From Labia minor (lineage: Eukaryota > Arthropoda > Insecta > Dermaptera > Spongiphoridae): 64,000 bases of DNA. The translations under genes were made by a program, and so were the position numbers. Positions 49,744-61,371 of the stretch are shown here, piece after piece. Below the pieces are notes generated by a model. The model searched no databases. It saw only the letters and a program-made list of their open reading frames with translations, and was not told where the DNA came from. The stretch lies in contig OY720344.1 in assembly GCA_963082975.1 (NCBI GenBank), positions 17,161,580 to 17,225,579 of the forward strand. The letters are read 5' to 3'. Every line of letters starts with the position of its first letter. Within the stretch, counting starts at the first letter, position 1.

Positions 49744-50087
49744 TAATTTTGTATGGGAAAATCAAAACAAAAAGTGTAAATATTTAAATTTGAAAAAACC
49801 GTTAAAAACCCGTTAAAAGAATAATATAATATGTATAATATTTAAAATGTAAATAAATTTGAAAGAAGGTATATTAATGTTTTGTACTGTAATTTAGAAA
49901 ACAAAATTTAAATTTATGAGTTTTAGGCAATAAAGAATTAAAATATGACAAATTTAAAAATTTCTCTTTATAATTCAATTTAAATTTATTACTTTCAGGA
50001 TAATAGTATTTCATGACTATTAAAGTCAATCAAAAAACTTAAAAGTAGTATAGGTCAAGTGAAATCGATTGCAATATATGAAGACTA

Positions 50088-50970
50088 AAAAGTAGAAAAT
50101 AATACTTTATATAAAAAAAAAACTTTTTTAAAAAACCACGTTTTTAACGCACTAAAAAGAAGAAAATAATTTTTCTGAAACCCCATAGGTACTGACATTA
50201 CAAACAAGAGATATGATTTGAAGAAAATTTTCTATAACGTAAAACGTGGGGCGCAACTATGGCTAAAATATTCTGTATCGTATAAAAATTTATAAATAAA
50301 TGTTATTAGGTACAAATTAATAGGATAAATGAATTCATATTTTAATTAGCTTCAAAAAGTAAAGCTTATAACTTATCGAAATTTTTAAAAGAGGTAAATT
50401 TAATTTATGAAAAGATTACCTTTAGATTACTAATAATATTCACTTTTAAAAAATTCTGATAAAAAATGACATCCTAACAATATTCTGGTAAATAATATAA
50501 GAAATTTAACTTGAAGAAATCTAAAACTAAATTTTGCTACTGCAAAACTTCTAGCAAATATTTAATATTTATGTTAATAAAATTTCTAAAGTGTAAATTG
50601 AAGATGTTTATTTAATATTAAGGAATTAATTTTCCAAAAAAAATTTACATTAATAAAAGTATTCTGTTGGATTACTAATAATATTCCCTTTTACAAAAAG
50701 TCTGGTAAAAAATATAAAACTTAAAATATAAATCCATGGATATTGAAATAAATTAATCAAAGAAATTATATTGCATTTAAAAAATTTATTATTATTTGCG
50801 CCCCACGTTTTACGTTATAGAAAATTTTCTTCAAATCATATCTCTTGTTTGTAATGTCAGTACCTATGGGGTTTCAGAAAAATTATTTTCTTCTTTTTAG
50901 TGCGTTAAAAACGTGGTTTTTTAAAAAAGTTTTTTTTTTATATAAAGTATTTTATTGTTTACTTTTTCTA
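50088..50970. repeat. Large inverted repeat (about 160-bp arms, 540-bp spacer)
   Basis: The left arm (about 50090-50256) and right arm (about 50796-50970) are near-perfect reverse complements, for example ACGTAAAACGTGGGGCGCAA against TTGCGCCCCACGTTTTACGT. The spacer has two related segments (GATTACTAATAATATTC at about 50425 and 50671). This fits a long-TIR non-autonomous DNA transposon. No clear target duplication was seen and no coding. Confidence 0.75.
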
Positions 50971-50974
50971 AATC

Positions 50975-51130
50975 TTATCTTATTATACTAGCAAATTTGT
51001 ATATTTATTTGTATTTTTGAGATATTAGACCATTCTAAGGATTTTTTTGAATCAATCTGTATTGGTTTCAGTTTTTTTCTTAATTAAAAATAGGAATTTT
51101 AATAATAAAAAAAATTAATAATTAAAAATA
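50975..51130 (+). repeat. Family D repeat, copy D6, truncated
   Basis: It opens ATCTTATCTTATTATACTAG, then TTTGTATTTTTGAGATATTA and CTGTATTGGTTTCAG, directly after the right arm of the inverted repeat. A still shorter D copy is at about 48778-48835. Confidence 0.55.
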
Positions 51131-51199
51131 GAATTAATTTTTCGATTTTAGTTAATATATAGTATTTTATTATTAAATTATTTAACAAAAAGGGTAGTT

Positions 51200-51487
51200 G
51201 TTTACCAAAACGGAGTCTTCAGGGATTTGAATACAACTTTATCAGTGGATTCCTTTTTTAATTCCAAACTTCCAAATTCCAAACTCCTTATGCAATATTT
51301 CTTGAAAAATAATTAAAGTTAGATAGATAAACTAGTTATGAACGTCCAAATGAGCAACCATTTAGTAATGTTTTATTGACTAAACTTATTCACTAATTTT
51401 CTTTTTTTTCGATTCGGTGTGGATATACGAAAATTATTTAATTAATTAATTTTTTAATTTTCAGATATCCAAACTGAACTAAAAATT
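51200..51487 (+). repeat. Dispersed repeat K, copy 1
   Basis: It shares AGTGGATTCCTTTTTTAATT, GTTATGAACGTC, TAGTAATGTTTTATTGACTA and a TTCGGT...GATATCCAAACTGAACT end with 52750-53035. A B element starts directly after it. Confidence 0.6.
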
Positions 51488-51489
51488 AG

Positions 51490-52014
51490 CTGGAGTGTCT
51501 CCACTCGACTATCTCGCAATTTGAATTGTATTAAATAACATAATATATTATATTGAAATTAAATTTAATTAATTATAAATTAAAATTAATAAATAAAATT
51601 TATTTAACCAGCGCATGTTTGGTTCTTTGTTGATGGCACCCCGTCACGTGTTGGCGCGTGAGATTTGGAGTGTTAAAAAAGTAATTCTGGTACTTTCAGC
51701 GTTTCATTCAAGCTGAAATTCTATATATAGCAGTTTTATACAATTTTTAATCATGTAAAAAATTATCAAAGATATATCTTTATTTTTACGATCACTTTAG
51801 AGGAAAAAAATCAAAACGTTGTAGGTAATGACCCTCTTCCCGATGAGTTACATTTCTCAAAAGTTGATAGAAAACAACGAATTTTGAATAATGCCCATGT
51901 ACCAAATTTTATCATTCTTGCTCAAACCGTTTTTGCGTAATCTTGGTTACATACATACACACACACACACATACACACACACACACATACACACACACAT
52001 ACACATACACATAC
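51490..52014 (-). mobile_element. Family B element, copy B4, truncated at the microsatellite
   Basis: The hairpin GAGTG-TCTC-CACTC is at 51493-51506, followed by ACTATCTCGC (51508-51517). The core is intact up to TTTTTGCGTAATCTTGG and an (AC)n/(ATAC)n tract (about 51950-52014). The 5' third beyond the microsatellite is absent. Confidence 0.65.
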
Positions 52015-52229
52015 ATATTTATATAACTTATAAATAAATAATTTTTATATTATAATATTATATAATTAGGTTTCATTCAATTCAAGTAGTATTAGTTGTA
52101 TATAGATTTGAGTCTATTAATTAGATTTTATGTTGTTAAAAATAAATGACTGAATTGATAATTAGCCTAGTTTATCAAGATGGTGAAGAAAAATAATCTA
52201 GCCTAAGAGACTTGTTAAATAATCGCCGA

Positions 52230-52430
52230 ATTGGGAACAAGAGAGGAGAATTGAGAGCCCCGGGACTCCGGTCGATTCCGGGGCCGAGGCTCGACCTCTC
52301 GAGCAGCAGCCCTGAATTTACCCCTCACCGTCGTTCCGATGCCAAACAACGTAAAAAACAACCACCAATACTCAAACCAACGTTTCTATATGTTCTTCTA
52401 TCGCATACCAAAAGGGAATTTCAACTATCT
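52230..52430 (+). other. GC-rich island, possible exon
   Basis: The frame RGELRAPGLRSIPGPRLDLS then SSSPEFTPHRRSDAKQRKK is open in a 200-bp GC-rich patch. A candidate donor AAC|GTAAAA occurs at about 52350. There is no convincing acceptor and no known family. It could be a 5' exon or an old repeat. Confidence 0.3.
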
Positions 52431-52749
52431 TAGTATCCTTAATAAATATATTAATTTATTGACCAGTTAATAGAACTGAAAATATAAAAGCTAAATCTTT
52501 AAAAGCAATTCAAAATAAAAACAACTTGAAATGCTTGAGTGGGTGATTGTCTGGAAAGGTTGCTTTTATGATTATTGGCTGTTGTTCAAATTCCATGCAG
52601 ATTCCATCTACTCCAAATGATTTCTGAAAATATAAAAACACCATATTACAATTAAATTATAATAATATAACAATCAACATACATAATTTATCAAAATTAA
52701 TTATGGTAATTGTTCAGATTAGTTATCATGTCATGGAAATCTATAAATC

Positions 52750-53035
52750 TTTACCAGTGGATTCCTTTTTTAATTCCAAAGACACTTTCCTTAATCAATA
52801 TTTTACGATCTCTAGTATCTTAGATAATTAAAGATTTTTTAATTTTGACAGATTAGCTGGTTATGAACGTCGAAATGTGCAGTCATTAAGTAATGTTTTA
52901 TTGACTAATTCACTAATTATTCACTAATTTTCGAGTTTTTTTGGTTCGGTTTGAATATAAGGAAATTATTTAACTAATTATTTTTTTAGTTTTTATATAT
53001 CCAATCCGAACTGAAAAAAATCCCGAAAATTAGTG
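52750..53035 (+). repeat. Dispersed repeat K, copy 2
   Basis: Diverged copy of the 51200-51487 repeat in the same orientation, 1.5 kb away, matching in ordered blocks over about 280 bp. Confidence 0.6.
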
Positions 53036-54540
53036 GAACCCTTTGTTGGTCAAATGGATAAAACATGGTAGCTAAATAGAATATCAATGGATTTATATGA
53101 AAATTTTAATAATTTTTATTCTGTAAACTAGAAGCAACCCTGAAAAATTGAATAAGGAAAGTTTCTTTGGAATTAACAACTATTCTGAACAATTACCATA
53201 AATATTAGATTATACTTAAATTTTGATTAACTAATGTAAAGTTATGTGTTTGAAAAAGATTTTCATTGACTGTCCCCAATTCCTATCGAAGGTGACTTCA
53301 CAGAATAATCACCAGGGTTGATACTTTGGAAAATTATGTGGAGAACAATGTTATTAAAACTAAAACTATAATATTAAGAAAGAATTACAAATTCTTATAG
53401 ATAAAAAACTTAATAGATTATATTTTTATTTTAAAATTTAAATTCTATTCCATTGAATATTCCATCGTTGCAATAAGAAAGAACACAATTGTTTCCTATA
53501 CAAGTAACCATATATAATAGAAAAATTTTAAAAAAATCCTATATGTTATAAAAGAAATTAGGTCACTAGAAAATAACAATAGCAGTTATAACTGGTTTAC
53601 TTGGATAAGAAAAAAAATATATTTTTGTTAGAGTGGGAAAATAAACGTCTGGAACGATGAGAATCTTAAAACAATTAAGAGTTACTATAAGAAGTCAAAG
53701 GGTTAAACAAACATTTAGTATTATTTAATTTATTTGTTGAATGTACATAGTAAAGGTGGGATTACAATTTTAAAATTTATTTATTTAGTACAAATATTTA
53801 CAAATCAAATAAATAAACTCATTAAAAAATTTTTTATGAGTTTTACACATTTTTTATTAATAAATTTTAGTTAAATGTAGGATATAATATTTCAATCATA
53901 CACTTATATTCTCATTTAAGCATAATAAAATTCTATTTAAGTCAAACATATATAACCAATAATTCAATATTATACTTACTAGTATACCTATACGATAATA
54001 TGTTTATGGTAATACAAAATTATTGATTATGTTAAAATTTAATAATCATTTATAATATAATAATAGAATATATCCAGCACGAATGCACGAATATAAACAT
54101 TAAATAAATGAATATCTATATCTATGTAAATTTGTGAAATATATTAATATATTAATAATAAAATTAATTATTATTAAGAAAGAAGAAAGAAAAAAGTAAC
54201 ATACGGATAAGACATTTCATTGAAAATAGAGAGGGCACAAGTATATATGTTCATAATATAACTCATACTTATAAAACAAGGTAGAAGATCTTTTAAAAAG
54301 AGGAAAAGTCACAAAATTGTTTTGATGATCCCTTGGGGCACTAAACGAGAAAACAGATGAAAAGAATAAACAACCATCCAGTTTAAGAAAGAAAGAACTC
54401 TTTCATATTGTGGAATTTCGCCAGTCGCGTCATTACAAAAAAGATTGTTAAATTACAAGAGAAAATTATTTCTATATAGCTACATGTGAGATGTGTAATA
54501 AAAAAAATTGTAAATAGTTATAATAAAAATTGATTAAAAA
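53036..54540. other. AT-rich stretch, nothing recognised
   Basis: No exon, repeat or element was recognised. Confidence 0.45.
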
Positions 54541-54543
54541 AAT

Positions 54544-55514
54544 CTGGAGAGACTCCACTCATCTATCTCGCAAATTTGAATTGGATTATATTTAATTAAA
54601 TTATAAATTAAGTATAATTAAATTGGATTAATTAATTAATAATTAAAAAATTTAAATTTACAGTATAGTATTGTTATTAAATTAAATTAATTAATTAACA
54701 TATATTAAATTAAATTTAAAACCTTTACCTTCATTTTTAAGTCAAAATTTAAAAATTTTAAAATTGTTTTTCGCATGTTTATCTCTTTTATTATCTCTAA
54801 AATTCAATCAAGCTGAAATTTCATATATAACAGTTTTATACAATTTTTAATCATGTGAAAAACTATCAAACATATATCTTTATTTATATAGTCAGTTTAG
54901 AGCAGGGGTGGGCAACCCGCGGCCCGCGGGCCAACTGTGGCCCGAGTGCACATAAAGTGCGGCCCGCGAACATATTTAAAATTTATATGGTGGCCGGCCC
55001 TTATTCAAATGTTTTAATGATCTTCATCATAATATTGAGTTATTTCTAATGACATTCATTACTAAAGTAAATAACATACCAAAAACATAATTTTTGTCAA
55101 TTGAGGTTATTTTATAATACATTTTCTTTACCGTTTTCTGAAAACATAATTTTCATTTACTTACAAAACCAATGTTAATGGCCCGCTTAAGTTTGGTTGT
55201 TTTCAATTTTGGCCCGCATTATAAAAATGTTGCCCATCCCTGGTTTAGAGGAAAAAAAAATGAAAACGTGGTAGGTAATGACCCTCTTCCGAATGATTTA
55301 CATTTCTCAAAAGTTGATAGATAACTACGAATTTTGAATAATGCCCGTGTACCAAATTCTAGCTCAAACCGTTTTTGCGTAATCTTGTCTACATACATAT
55401 ATATATAGTCAACCTTAGTGAAAATGACTCAGGAGCCCTTTAAAACGTATAAAAGCATCAAAATCTCGACATCGAAAATTTTCGTGATCGTAATACAATC
55501 TCTAGCGAGATATT
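54544..55514 (-). mobile_element. Family B element, copy B5, with nested hAT MITE
   Basis: It starts with the hairpin end GGAGAGACTCCACTC and ends GCGAGATATT, opposite the usual ACTATCTCGC. The core matches B2 and is split by the MITE at 54903-55242. Without the MITE it is about 620 bp. The microsatellite is reduced to ATAC/AT repeats near 55391-55408. Confidence 0.65.
54903..55242. mobile_element. hAT-type MITE, 8-bp target duplication GTTTAGAG
   Basis: The ends are CAGGGGTGGGCAACCCGCGG / CAGGGATGGGCAACAT, flanked by exact GTTTAGAG at 54895-54902 and 55243-55250. The ends are rich in GCGGCCCGC. It is 340 bp, non-coding and inserted into B5. Confidence 0.9.
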
Positions 55515-55954
55515 AAAAAGGTCAAATTTTTAGATCGGTCACCCATAAATAATATTGAATTATATTTTATTATACTTTTCATTTTAATTAAATGTATAAT
55601 GAATAATAAATGATACATATTCAGGGATTATCTATAATAAAATATACATCAATGCAAATATTGAAATTGTGCTTTATAAATTTTTAAATTCTACCTAAAT
55701 AATTATTTCGATGTTTATATTTATTTTTAAGTTAAAATTTATATTAAATTGTATATTTATATGTTAATTTTCATTTTAAACAAACATTAAATATATTCAC
55801 AGTTTATTCACAAATAAATATTATAGAAAAACAAAATTTTAATTTACCAAATTTACTTATAATATATATTGATAGAAAAATATATGTAATAAAAAAAATG
55901 TTTTAAGTAAAAAAATAAAACATAATATTTGAAAAAAAATACTTTTTTCTAAAC

Positions 55955-56213
55955 CAGAGGTGTCCAACTTTATGCCCTGGGGCCGTTTGCTGAGGGTCAC
56001 ATGTATTTGCAAATTGTAAAATTTCATTATGATATTTAGAATTAAAATTTATTTAAAAAACATGTTAAATTAAAGATAATTCTAGAATGATATACATTCT
56101 TGGATAAAAATTACTTTTAAAAATCCTATTTTTATTATAATTGATGATATACTCGTACATAAAACAATATTTTACAAAACTCTGTCCGGGCGGGAGTAGT
56201 TTGGACACCTCTA
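55955..56213. mobile_element. hAT-like MITE, worn ends
   Basis: The left end CAGAGGTGTCCAACTT and the right inverse AGAGGTGTCCAAACTACT form terminal repeats. I cannot see a matching 8-bp duplication, so the right flank is probably altered, and a SINE follows directly. Confidence 0.65.
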
Positions 56214-56234
56214 ATTTAATCAATAAAAAAAAAA

Positions 56235-56485
56235 CCTCAGACACAAGGACAACGTCTATCAAGTCGGTTATATCAATTAGGTGTCCTATGATCAGCAGAA
56301 AGGGTTCTATCAACCTTTACCTTGATTTTCTTGATCGGAGGCGCTATCAAGTAGCTTTCCCAATTTTGATCCCGGAGGCTGGGTTGACTCCGTCCCATGC
56401 ACCTAAACTAGAAAAATTCCCTTACCGGAACCACCAGATGGTGAGGCAGCTACGCTAACATCTCACTCTATGGCACCTTTTTTTT
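56235..56485 (-). mobile_element. tRNA-derived SINE, copy 3
   Basis: Minus orientation: it ends GTCTGAGG on the element strand and matches copies 1 and 2 through TACCTTGATTTTCTTGATCG and CCCGGAGGCTGGGTTGACTC. The B-box region has diverged (TTCCGGTAAGG in place of the Pol III box), so it is probably dead. TSD not identified. Confidence 0.8.
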
Positions 56486-56744
56486 AACAATAACTCGCAA
56501 ACAAATGAAATATTTCTTGCAACAAAATTAAATTAGTGTAAAAAAAAATATTTAAAGGAAAATAAGACCCTTGATAACAGTCGACAGAATAAAAAAAACT
56601 TGTTTAAATATAAAAATAAAATAAATTTTCAAAAATAAAATTTAATTTTCAAAATCTTGAAAGAAATTGTTTTATAGGATTATCAACAACTTTTGCATCA
56701 ATTACTTCTCGTATAATAGTCGATATAAGAAGATTACTAGATTA

Positions 56745-56886
56745 CTTTGTGGTACATGTACCACTGGTGGTACCTTATAACCTCACGGTGGCACATACAC
56801 TTCAGTTGCTTTTAGTAACGAAATCATTTTAGTGACACCTGAACTTTTTTATTAAAGATTTTTATTAAAAAATTTGAGAACCTCTG
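56745..56886. mobile_element. hAT-like MITE fragment
   Basis: GGTACATGTACCACTGGTGG is a palindromic segment typical of one class of hAT MITEs. The right end AATTTGAGAACCTCTG reads CAGAGGTTCTCAAATT in reverse. The left terminus is not identifiable. Confidence 0.4.
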
Positions 56887-57052
56887 CATTTTGTTATGCA
56901 AATGTGCTTGATCAAGCAGCCATGAAAATAGTCACAAATCATCGAATAATAATCGTTTATCTTAGTTTTTTTTTTATCTTAAATTGTAAAATTTATATAT
57001 TTTTTTCTACCACCTCTATCAGAGTACCACTCGGGGCAAATGTCCCCTCTAA

Positions 57053-57400
57053 GGCCCGATTCACACACAAGTGGCGTATCGCACTGGCGTGGTTCTGGCG
57101 TGGAACAGGTTTGTTAATGTAATTGCATTAGCTTATGACTCAATACCCACAGATATGGCGTATGGCGTGTTGGAGGCCTGGAAAATGGCACGAAGACCAC
57201 TCCAAATGGTCTAGAAGTGGCGTGCCAGTCCCTACGAGCCACCGGTGGAGTCGGAGCGGAGTGGTCTTCGTGCCATTTTCCACGCCTCCAACACGCCATA
57301 TCTGTGGGTATTGAGTCATAAGCTAATGCAATTACATTACAAACCTGTTCCACGCCAGAACCACGCCAGTGCTATACGCCACTTGTGTGTGAATCGGGCC
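57053..57400. mobile_element. Foldback MITE with long arms and TAA target
   Basis: The two arms of about 150 bp are almost perfect inverses of each other, starting GGCCCGATTCACACACAAGT on both strands, with a loop of about 45 bp around 57212-57255. The flanks are TAA on both sides (57050-57052, 57401-57403). A 3-bp TWA duplication and GGCCCG ends point to the PIF/Harbinger group. Arm identity this high suggests recent arrival. ORFs inside are only the arms read through. Confidence 0.8.
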
Positions 57401-58072
57401 TAACCCTCCCCCTCTCGCCACGCTCCTGGTACTATGCCAGAAATGTAGGAACCTTCAAGCTTCTAAATGTAAACTGTCTATCAACTTATTCCTAGAAGGT
57501 GTTAAAAATTTTAAAATATGCTAGAATTTTGGAACTCCAAAAGAGGGTCACTTCAAATGATATTTAAGAAAATAATCATTCAAGAAAAAAATATATACCT
57601 AGATGCCTAATTTAAATAAATATATTATCTATTAAAAACATACTTTTTGCAATTTTCATACATTCTTGTAATTTTTCAATTTTTTCTATTCTTATCTTTG
57701 CTCTTGACCTTGAAACTAAATATAAATAATGTAACTTATCATTAAATATAATAAATAATAATTATTTAAGTACTATCAAATATTTCGAAATATTAGTTGT
57801 CATATGACATAAATTTTTTAATTTGATTAGGCGAATTATTATATAAACTTTGAATTATTTCATTTGCAAATTAATAAAAAAAATATTTTAAATAAATTCC
57901 AATTAATTTAATTGATTTATTGTAAATGTGTGCAATTTTTTATTTTTGTACATTTTTTCTAAATTAATTAGTGAACATAACTAATTTAAAACTGATAATT
58001 ATAATTCAATTTTTTTAGCATAGATATTTATTATTTATGAAATAATTACAAACTTCCATACATTCCTTTTAA

Positions 58073-58335
58073 CAGGGCCATACTAACTTCTGTTTGGGCT
58101 ACCACCTAAGGGCGCCGTAACTTAAGGGGCGCCACTAACGTAAAATTGAGGAATTTTTAAATATGCTTAAATTATAAAAATGAAGTGTAAGTTCATGGGA
58201 ATTTCATTTAACAATATAATTTTATTTATACAATGAAATATTTAGAAATCATATTTAAGAAGTTTTATTGCTTAGGCCCTAGGGCGCTAATTGGTTATAT
58301 AACACAGGGCGCCAAAATTGATAAGAACTGCCCTT
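58073..58335. mobile_element. hAT-type MITE with near-perfect 8-bp duplication
   Basis: It begins CAGGGCCATACTAACTT and ends (inverse) AAGGGCAGTTCTTAT. The flanks CCTTTTAA (58065-58072) and CCATTTAA (58336-58343) match at 7 of 8. CCCTAGGGCG-type segments are shared with the MITE at 5829-6002. Non-coding. Confidence 0.75.
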
Positions 58336-59664
58336 CCATTTAATCTATTAGTGACAAAAATCACAAAAAAAAAATATTCAAATACCATAAGTTAAAGTTT
58401 TTCTTAGGATATTTTGAATATTTATGTTTAATCGATTCGTCGTTGTTTTTTGAACAATAGACTATATTATATTTTCAGGAATATCAGAATATCTATAATA
58501 ATTATTTTATTGTAGGTTAATATATGTAATCTAAATCGAAATCAAATCAAAATTTTCTCTTTTAACGAGGGTATAGATATTTATTTTTCAAGCTCTATAT
58601 ACATATATATATATATTCAAATAGATTATGACGAAAATGTAAAGTATATACACAACAAAAGACAAAATATTAAACTTAAGTTAATTTATATTTTCTAGAG
58701 AAACAAAAATTATTTGTAAATGAATGACATTTAAGATACTTCCGAATATAAAATCTTTAAGACATATCTTACCATCTCTTTAAATCTTTATCAAGTTTAA
58801 TATTAATGATGTTATTTTGTTCGTATATCTTGTTTCTTTCTTGAATCAAATTGTTTTAGGGAAAAAGAAATTCAAGGCCTCACCATTTGACAGGTTCAGA
58901 AATAAATTTTGAATTTTTGGCTGACAATCATTTACTTGGCTAAAATGTCGAAATGTCTATCATTATAAATTACTATTATACTTACTGTTTTTCTTAAACC
59001 AATTCATTTCATCATCTATTTTTTCTTTATTCCTCCTATCGGTTATTATATTTTATCTTTTAATATAGTAATATAGAAATACATTTTTTCCCCTGGTTTT
59101 ATTTAAATTTTATTTAAAATATTATACATTTATATTTATATATTATTATATATATAAATCGAAAGTTAAAAATAAATGAGCGACAGTTCCGCTGACGCGT
59201 TCAAATATGGAATTCATTCAAAAAGGAACTTTCTGTCACAAAATAATCTTCCTCACCTCACTAACCTATTTATAATAACAAGATTCATCAGCCTCTCTCT
59301 TCCTTTTGTCTTGCCAATTCAATTTACATTGGAAATTGAAAATTAAATATCATAACATTTTACAGTTGAAGTTTTTTTTATAGACTTAATGTTGAAATTA
59401 TTCATGGATATTAATTAAATTTAAATTTAAATTATCACTTCGCATTTCATAAATTATTAAAAGAAAGATTACTTGGTAAAAAAGATTTTCAATATACCTA
59501 TATAATTTTTATACTTGACTCGTTAAGTCATTACATTATAGTTGAGCTTATTTATTAAATTAAATTATTTATTTGTTATAATATTTACAATGAATTAAAT
59601 TATAGATAAAGATAAAGAACTAAAAAAAAAATAAATGAAAAAGCAAGTTCTTATTATCATTATC
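58336..59664. other. AT-rich stretch, nothing recognised
   Basis: AT-rich background; no exon or element was recognised. Confidence 0.45.
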
Positions 59665-59935
59665 ACTATACTAGTCGTTCCGGCATAAAACTCTTTTTAT
59701 TGTTAGAGGGACATTTTAAAACACAAAACAACACAGATTAAATATAAAATTATTAACTTTATTCAAATCGTCGTAATAATTTTTTTATTTTTTTTATTTG
59801 ACACTTATTTAATTTAACAAATAATTTAGTTAGTTACAAATTAATAATTTTGACAATTTGTAACTAACTTCATAATGTTACAGATATTACATACATATGA
59901 CGGAAATTATATATATTGATATATAGTAAATAAAT
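59665..59935 (+). repeat. Dispersed repeat I, copy 2
   Basis: ATACTAGTCGTTCCGGCATA, AACTCTTTTTATTGTTAGAG, TTTATTCAAATCGTCGTAAT and CTTCATAATGTTACAGATAT follow the same order as in 44432-44910. Confidence 0.55.
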
Positions 59936-60719
59936 ATACTAATAGAAATAGAAGATCAGTAAATAACATAAAGAGAGGTGTAGAAAAAAATTATACAAAA
60001 TTAATTAAATAAAACGTTTAAGTTAAAGCAATTAATTGTTTTTACAAGAATTTTATATAAAATATATAAATTCTATATATATCTTTTAATGGATTTGTTA
60101 TCAATTTCTTCATTTAAAGCAAATTAATTTTATTTTTCAAATTGAGAATTGATTATATTCCGTTAATCATTAATTACATTAGATATTTTTTAACTTTTTC
60201 TTTATTTTATCAATAATTTTTCCTATAATAATCTGATTATAGAAAATTTCAATTTATTATCGAGATTATTATAAAATCATAGCGTAAATAAAGGAGGGGG
60301 TGGTAAATTGTTGTAAAGATGATTTCTATTTCAGGATAAGATTTTCTGTTCATCGCTTACATTAAAAACAAAAGATCATGTATTTTCCTCTTGCTTTTCT
60401 CATCCTAATCGTAGTTTTCTATTTCCTGTTAATTCAATGATTAGATAAATGGGTAAACCTTCGATTCTAAAAATAAATAACTGAGAGAGAGAGAGAAATA
60501 TATACCCATAGGAATAAGCCAAATTTCCCAAAGATAAACAAACAATCTATCATGTTATAATGAGCTTTTTGTAAAACTTTGACTCACAATTAGTTAATTT
60601 CAATCAAAAATATTTTAGTCATAATGTCAAGGTTGTATGTTTATTGTATGGTGAGAAAAAATTACCAGTTTCAAAAAAATGTTAATTTTTTTTTTTATTT
60701 ACTCTGTAAGACTAAATTA

Positions 60720-61169
60720 GCTGGAGTGTCTCCACTCGACTATCTCTCAATTTGAATTGGATTAAATAACATAATATATTATATTTAAATTAAATTTAAT
60801 TAATTATAAATTATAAATAATAAATATTGAACCAGCGCATGTTTGGCTCTTTGTTGATGGCATCAGGTCAAGTATTGGCGCGTGAGATTTGCAGTGTTAA
60901 AAAATTAATTCTGGTACTTTCAGCGATTCAATCAAGCTGAAATTCTATATATAGCAGTTTTATACAATTATTAATCATGTGAAAAATTATCAAACATATA
61001 TCTATTTTTACGGTCACTTTAGAGGAAAAAAAATCAAAACGTTGTAGGTAATGACCCTCTTCCGGTTGAGCTACATTTCTCAAAAGTTGATAGAAAACTA
61101 TGAATTTTGAATAATGCTCATGTACCAAATTGCATCATTCTAGCTCAAACCGTTTTTGCGTAATCTTGC

Positions 61170-61261
<92 letters not shown>

Positions 61262-61371
61262 TTTTCTCAACCTTAGTGAAAATGATTCAGGAACCTTCAA
61301 AACGTATAAAAACATCAAAATCTCAACATCGAAAATTTTCGTGATCGCAATACTATCTCTTTCGAGATAGT
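60720..61371 (-). mobile_element. Family B element, copy B6, with 90-bp CA tract
   Basis: The hairpin GAGTG-TCTC-CACTC (60724-60737) is followed by CGACTATCTC; the far end is CGAGATAGT at 61363-61371. The core is well conserved. At the family's microsatellite position lies an uninterrupted (CA)n of about 90 bp (61171-61260), against a dozen bases in B1. ORFs with His-Thr or Cys-Val runs here are the microsatellite read through. Confidence 0.7.
61171..61260. repeat. (CA)n microsatellite, about 45 units
   Basis: A perfect dinucleotide tract inside B6, the longest simple repeat in the window. Confidence 0.95.

Noticed and set aside
57114-57353. 80-residue minus-strand ORF
   Set aside because: It lies wholly within the foldback element and is its arms read through.
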